Part shown: positions 60,005-64,000 of the stretch, piece after piece
Numbering within the stretch: the stretch's first letter is position 1
How the letters are laid out: the number at the start of each line of letters is the position of its first letter
NCBI GenBank assembly: GCA_019925795.1
Contig: CM034307.1
Span: 19,489,197-19,553,196, forward strand
Reading direction: 5' to 3'
DNA: 64,000 nucleotides
DNA from: Dendrobium chrysotoxum
Taxonomy: Eukaryota; Streptophyta; Magnoliopsida; Asparagales; Orchidaceae
Translations under genes and position numbers: made by a program
Notes under the pieces: model-generated
Told to the model about the DNA's origin: nothing
Database searches by the model: none
What the model saw: only the letters and a program-made list of their open reading frames with translations

Positions 60005-60172
60005 GGCAATCAAATGATAATCAAAAGTGATTGCCAAATAAATAATTTAGAGTTTACTTATTTGATTACAATGCCAGAGCATAAAAGAAGTTTGAAAATG
60101 GAGTTCAATGAATTAAGAACCAACATTAAAATTTTTTATTTAGAGTTTTGACCTCACATAAAAATGAGGTCA
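60005..60172 (-). repeat. Start of block B LTR on the far side of E3 (minus)
   Basis: It aligns with the right end of block A (about 20380-20522) and ends with AAAAATGAGGTCA at 60160-60172. On the minus strand this is the LTR start TGACCTCA, with a TGACCTCA..TGAGGTCA inverted repeat. Confidence 0.55.
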
Positions 60173-61406
60173 ATGAATGGACCCCTAATAGGTGTGATAA
60201 ACTTGAAAAAATGAATCACACTTTTTAACATTAACTGAAATGATCAATTAGATCGCAAAAGATTTCACTCTCAAAAATTTCTTACTTCTCTTTTCTAAAT
60301 GACCATAAATAGGTTGCCCTTATCCAATTGGGGAGTAAGGGCTATCGTACATGTCATTTTCTAAGAAGAAAAAGTTTATTGATAATGAATTTAGAAAATC
60401 ACTAGGAAAGGGGCCTAGAAGGCTTTATCCAATACTATTAATCATAGTAGTAAGGAAATGAAGTACGGGGACTCACACCTAAACTTAATAGACTAAAATT
60501 CTTGATGTGATTTACTTGATTTCTAGGAATGAAAGCATGGGGACTCACACCTAACTTCAAGTCTAAAAGATGCTGATAGGGGACTTAAAACTAATAAAAA
60601 ATTTTCTTTTGAATTTGATTTACCTCTAGATCTAAGAAAAGGAAGCATGGGAACTAACACCCAATCTTGAGATACTAAAGAGTGACTCAACTATGAAGGG
60701 GCCCAAGAGGCTTAAATATAATACTAGCTAGTCTAGGTTCGAGGAGATAGAATGCTCAGGGACTCACACTTATTTATCAAAGACCATAATGTATTTTAAT
60801 TTCTTTTGATTTACCTCTAGATTTAAGGAAAGGAAGTATGGGGACTCACACATAACCTTAAGATACTAAAGGGAGACTAAGCTAGGATGGGGCCAAACAG
60901 GTTTAAATCCAACACTAGCTACTCTAGGTACAAGGAGATAGGAAGCTTAGGGACTCACACATATTCCTCAAAGACTAGAATTTCTTTTTATTTTGATGCT
61001 AGGATGGTGCCATGGAGGTTCTTTCCATTACTAGAATATCTAACCCTAACGAAAGGAAGCACAAGGAATCACACCTATCCTTAAAAGACTAGAGAATTTG
61101 ATTTTGGATTATATATCCTTAATTAAAGATCTACAACAACATAATAGTATATCCATTGGGGAGTACACATTGTGTAGTTAGGTTTAAACTGAAGATGAGG
61201 GTAATGAGTAGTTTCTCATCCTTAACAAAAATGATTTTATTAAAATATAGGAACTCCTCATGGGAATTTTGATTTGAATTTGAATTGAGATTGAGATTGA
61301 TTTGGGATTAAGAGATTTTAATTTCAGACAACAATTTGAATTTGAAGGATTCTAAATTTGGAGAATCAAATTTGAAGAATTTTTATTTATTTTGATTCGA
61401 TTTACA
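60173..61406 (-). other. 3' UTR of the Tat-type Ty3/gypsy remnant, with tandem repeats
   Basis: The region lies between the integrase end (61407) and the putative 3' LTR start (60172). It contains seven spaced copies of an ACTCACACCT-like motif at 60471, 60543, 60653, 60762, 60844, 60953 and 61067. Spacings alternate (72, 110, 109, 82, 109, 114), giving a dimeric unit of about 182-191 bp. Plant Tat/Ogre-group elements are known to carry variable 3' UTRs with tandem repeats. Confidence 0.6.
60471..61076 (-). repeat. Diverged tandem repeat, about 190-bp dimeric unit
   Basis: Units share GGAAGCATGGGGACTCACAC-like text and a CTCTAGGTACAAGGAGATAG-like segment. At least three dimeric units are visible, with clear decay. 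Confidence 0.7.
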
Positions 61407-61910
61407 TCAAGCATAGTATTTTTTGAGGTACCACCCATTAATAGGAATCATTGGGTTATTTTCTTTACAATCAATCACTTGATAGGAACCTCCCTCATAA
61501 ATTCTCTCTATGATGAATGATCCCTCCCATGTTGGTTCAAACTTTTTACTGATCTTCTGATGGGCTAAAATAGGTATTCGAAGAGCCAAGACTAGGTCTC
61601 CTATCTGGAAGGTTCTAAGGCAAACTAATTTATCATGAGCTTGAATCATCCATGATTTATATAATTAAAGATTTTTTCAAGCATACAAGAGGTGTTCCTC
61701 AAGACCTTCAAGTTTATCCAACTAGAGTCAGGCATTTTGTTCAGTTGTGATTTGATTTTGAATGATAATTTTTAGTGAGGGGAGCTGCACTTCCAGAGGG
61801 AGAATAGTCTCAAACCCATAGACTAAAGCAAATGGAGTATATTAGGTCAAGGTCCTATAAGAGGTCTGATAGGCCCACAAGGCTTCAACCAACCTCATAA
61901 ACTAGTAAAA
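61407..61910 (-). pseudogene. Ty3/gypsy (Tat-lineage) integrase C-terminus, decayed
   Basis: The minus-strand frame ends at 61407. The last 80 codons are open and show FQIGDLVLALRIPI, KISKKFEPTWEGSFII, GGSYQVIDC and PINGWYLKKYYA, which is the integrase C-terminal end typical of Tat-type elements. Upstream in the same frame, with stops, come EALWAYQTSYRTLT, YTPFALVYGFETILPLEVQLPSL and TTEQNA. The rest of pol is missing; similarity stops at about 61910. Confidence 0.82.
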
Positions 61911-61959
61911 CAAGGTCATGCAGTAACTAAATAGTTATTCTCAAACTTGACAACTAAAA

Positions 61960-63033
61960 AAATGATCAAATAGATACCCCCATTTTTGTTATTTCACACT
62001 ACAACAAGAAGGGTGCCCCTATACTTATTAAGCTGAAATGTCCCATCAAGGCTTAAAACTAGACAACAAAACTGCCAACCCTCAATGGTGGGACCAAAAG
62101 CCCAGAACATGCCTTTAAATCATGAATTCTCGATAAGTTGAATGTTTTATACTGTTCTAGGTATCAAAAAAATATGAGCTTCCATGAAATGATATAGCGA
62201 GTGGTATGACTCTTCATAACTGCCAAATATGGACAACATTGCCTTCTTTCGTGCATCTCAGGCCTTGACATAAAAAATATTTATGTCAAACTTTGACTCC
62301 ATTCCTGTTATTATCTTACGTGGCTTCATGTCTAATTACAGGCAAAGGATCGTAGTGATGTAGTAGTAGATGAACATAGAGGTACAGTTGTGGTGACCCA
62401 TTGCTAGCACCAAGTGGGCGCAAGTGTGTGGAACAAATAAGTTAGACAAATGTGTTTTTCTAGAGCCCACCCAAGTGCTTACTCCTCACGACATGGAGAG
62501 GCCACTGGCACGAATGCTATGGATGGTCATCCTAAGCAGCACATCACACTGCAGGGCTTCTTTTGTCCCAAAAGTGAGTCCATTATATAATTGAGGTGGG
62601 ATGATGGCTTCAGTATTGCCATGCACATTAACCATAAGTCCATCTACTACATTAATTTCATCCCATTTTTAGTGGAACAAATAAGTTAGACAAATGTGTT
62701 ATTCGTAACCATCACATCCAAAATAGCCTTATTTCAGATGGCATAATCTTGAATCAATTGATGTCTAGGTATATCAGACTTGCATTCATTTGTGAGCTAA
62801 ATTAGATCATCTCCAATAGGCCCTCTGCTTGAGTTATCACTTGTGCCGCAATGCATAGTGTGATAGGCATGGACATTGATGTTGGCATAATCATCATTTT
62901 CTTCAAATTGTGTTTGCAGTTGTGAAGCCTTAGTGACATTAGGCTTGAATGACTGTGTGACATAGAAATACTCAATCATTGGTAAATCAATGCTTGGCCA
63001 ATCGCTAACAATCAAGCGAACTCTAGAATACAT
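61960..63033 (-). pseudogene. MuDR-like (MULE) transposase fragment, decayed
   Basis: On the minus strand the frame beginning MYSRVRLIVSDWPSIDL at 63033 gives an N-terminal part to 62797. Further on, with stops, come IFGSYEESYHSLYHFMEA, FKGMFWAFGPTIEGW (about 62090-62130) and LSLDGTFQLNKYRGTLL (about 62010-62060), the MURA-type catalytic start with the first Asp in the DGT motif. The rest of the catalytic domain is lost at about 61960. A 29-bp direct repeat (62428-62456, 62672-62700) lies inside. No TIRs were identified. Confidence 0.72.
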
Positions 63034-63779
63034 TGTAGTTGAAATTAGGCTTGAATGTAACTATGTTGCAAGGACAAGCCACGAATAAACAAGTTCAGTT
63101 GTGGCTGTAAATTTAATATTGATCAATTCTATTTTCAATTAATTTTAATTTAATTTGTGTGTACAAATTATAAAATGTATATCTATAGGAAAATCATAAG
63201 ATAAAGTTTGATTTTACACAAAATTATAGAACTTACTAATACATTTTATAGAAATGAAATGATGAGCTAAAAAGCACTCAAATATTTAATTTTATGTAAG
63301 ACTTATAAACATTTGAATGTCTTGGTGTTCACATGGAACTTTCTCTAGGTGTTTTGGAATAATTTTATTGCTTGAATTCTAATCAACTTTTTAAGGATCT
63401 TTTCATCTAATTTTTTTAGCTGGTTGCTGCACCAATAAAAGAATCAAATCAAGGAAAAAAAGAAGGGGATATTCATATTTAGTATAATAATCCTAAAATT
63501 CATAAAATGAATTAATTTAAAAATATAAAAAATCTGAATTGCAACACACTGCAGTGCTAAGCTGGAGAGCTCAGCGGCGCTCTATTCTTTGTTCTATAGT
63601 AATCAAGATTCTTGCATGTAGCACAACGGCGTTGTGGTCATTGGCGTCGCATCACTAGGCACTAAATGATATTTAATATATATTAAAATAAATTTCTATC
63701 ATCACTATTTATGCCTCTCCCCTCATTTCATTGCCTTGTCGGGGAAGAAAAGAAAGGAGATGAGAGGAAGAAGGATGGG

Positions 63780-63816
<37 letters not shown>

Positions 63817-64000
63817 AGGTCTTCCTAGGCTTCTTCGTCCATTGCTTCTGTAATGAAAATTATTCTGATCGTTGTAAGTGACATTTACTCTACATTTATT
63901 TTTAATGATTTTGAGTTTAGTCCATTTTCTCCCTCCTCATGGAAGTGGTAAAATGTAATATCTCTCATTTTAATGAGCTTTTACCTTCTAACTTTTTGTA
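63034..64000. other. Right end of window, no gene recognised
   Basis: AT-rich with a more GC-rich patch at 63545-63660 (CAGCGGCGCTC, ACAACGGCGTTGTGG) and a purine-rich stretch before the GA repeat. It could be the flank of the MULE or the 5' region of an unseen gene; nothing decisive. Confidence 0.4.
63783..63812 (+). repeat. (GA)15 microsatellite
   Basis: Fifteen uninterrupted GA dinucleotides within a longer purine-rich stretch. Confidence 0.97.

Overview
This is nuclear DNA from a flowering plant. One intact host gene sits in a deep bed of old LTR retrotransposons. The only clean long coding region (22565-24385, +) is intronless, GC-rich and encodes an EXO70B-type exocyst subunit. The contrast between that GC-rich gene and its AT-rich surroundings suggests a monocot, but I cannot name the species.

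Layout. 1-8820: Ty1/copia element of Sirevirus type (E1, +), entered inside gag, with decayed gag, PR-INT-RT-RNaseH, an accessory ORF (aORF) behind its own promoter-like block, three polypurine tracts and a 3' LTR. 8821-9928: an inverted fragment of a related LTR. About 9938-12628 plus 19346-20522: a long LTR-like block (block A, minus) split by a second Sirevirus-like element (E2, 12629-19345), which keeps gag and the aORF but has lost pol. 20523-22564: EXO70B upstream region. 24655-36387: minus-strand debris, namely a short copia-like LTR remnant, a 32-bp GC-rich minisatellite, a broken Ty3/gypsy gag-PR-RT with PBS and 1.84-kb LTR, a second gypsy LTR remnant, and block B (homologous to A). 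36388 onward: a third Sirevirus-like element (E3, +) that has lost pol and nearly all of the aORF.

Assembly warning. 41727-42226 is exactly 500 Ns. The 17.07 kb left of the gap (24655-41726) and the 17.06 kb right of it (42227-59289) are the same sequence, differing mainly by homopolymer indels, and the match stops exactly at both gap edges. This is almost certainly an unmerged contig overlap. The real locus is then about 17.5 kb shorter, and every feature between 42227 and 59289 repeats one between 24655 and 41726. After collapsing, E3 is complete (53955-59999, TSD GAGTA). It sits in the 3' LTR of a minus-strand Ty3/gypsy Tat-lineage remnant whose 3' UTR repeats and integrase end lie at 60173-61910. 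A broken MuDR-like transposase (MULE) follows at 61960-63033.

Most interesting signal. E1, E2, E3 and the inverted LTR carry dense arrays of a 15-bp dyad, ATCRTNCTGNAYGAT, often paired about two helical turns apart. The arrays occur in the LTR U3 regions and again, inside E1 and E2, directly upstream of a TATA-like box and the aORF. The symmetric N position is mostly A/T in E1, E3 and the inverted LTR but mostly C/G in E2, and within E1 and E2 the LTR and the aORF promoter share the same type. This looks like a dimeric-protein binding-site system shared by LTR and internal promoter. The aORF has stayed in frame in both copies apart from nonsense codons.
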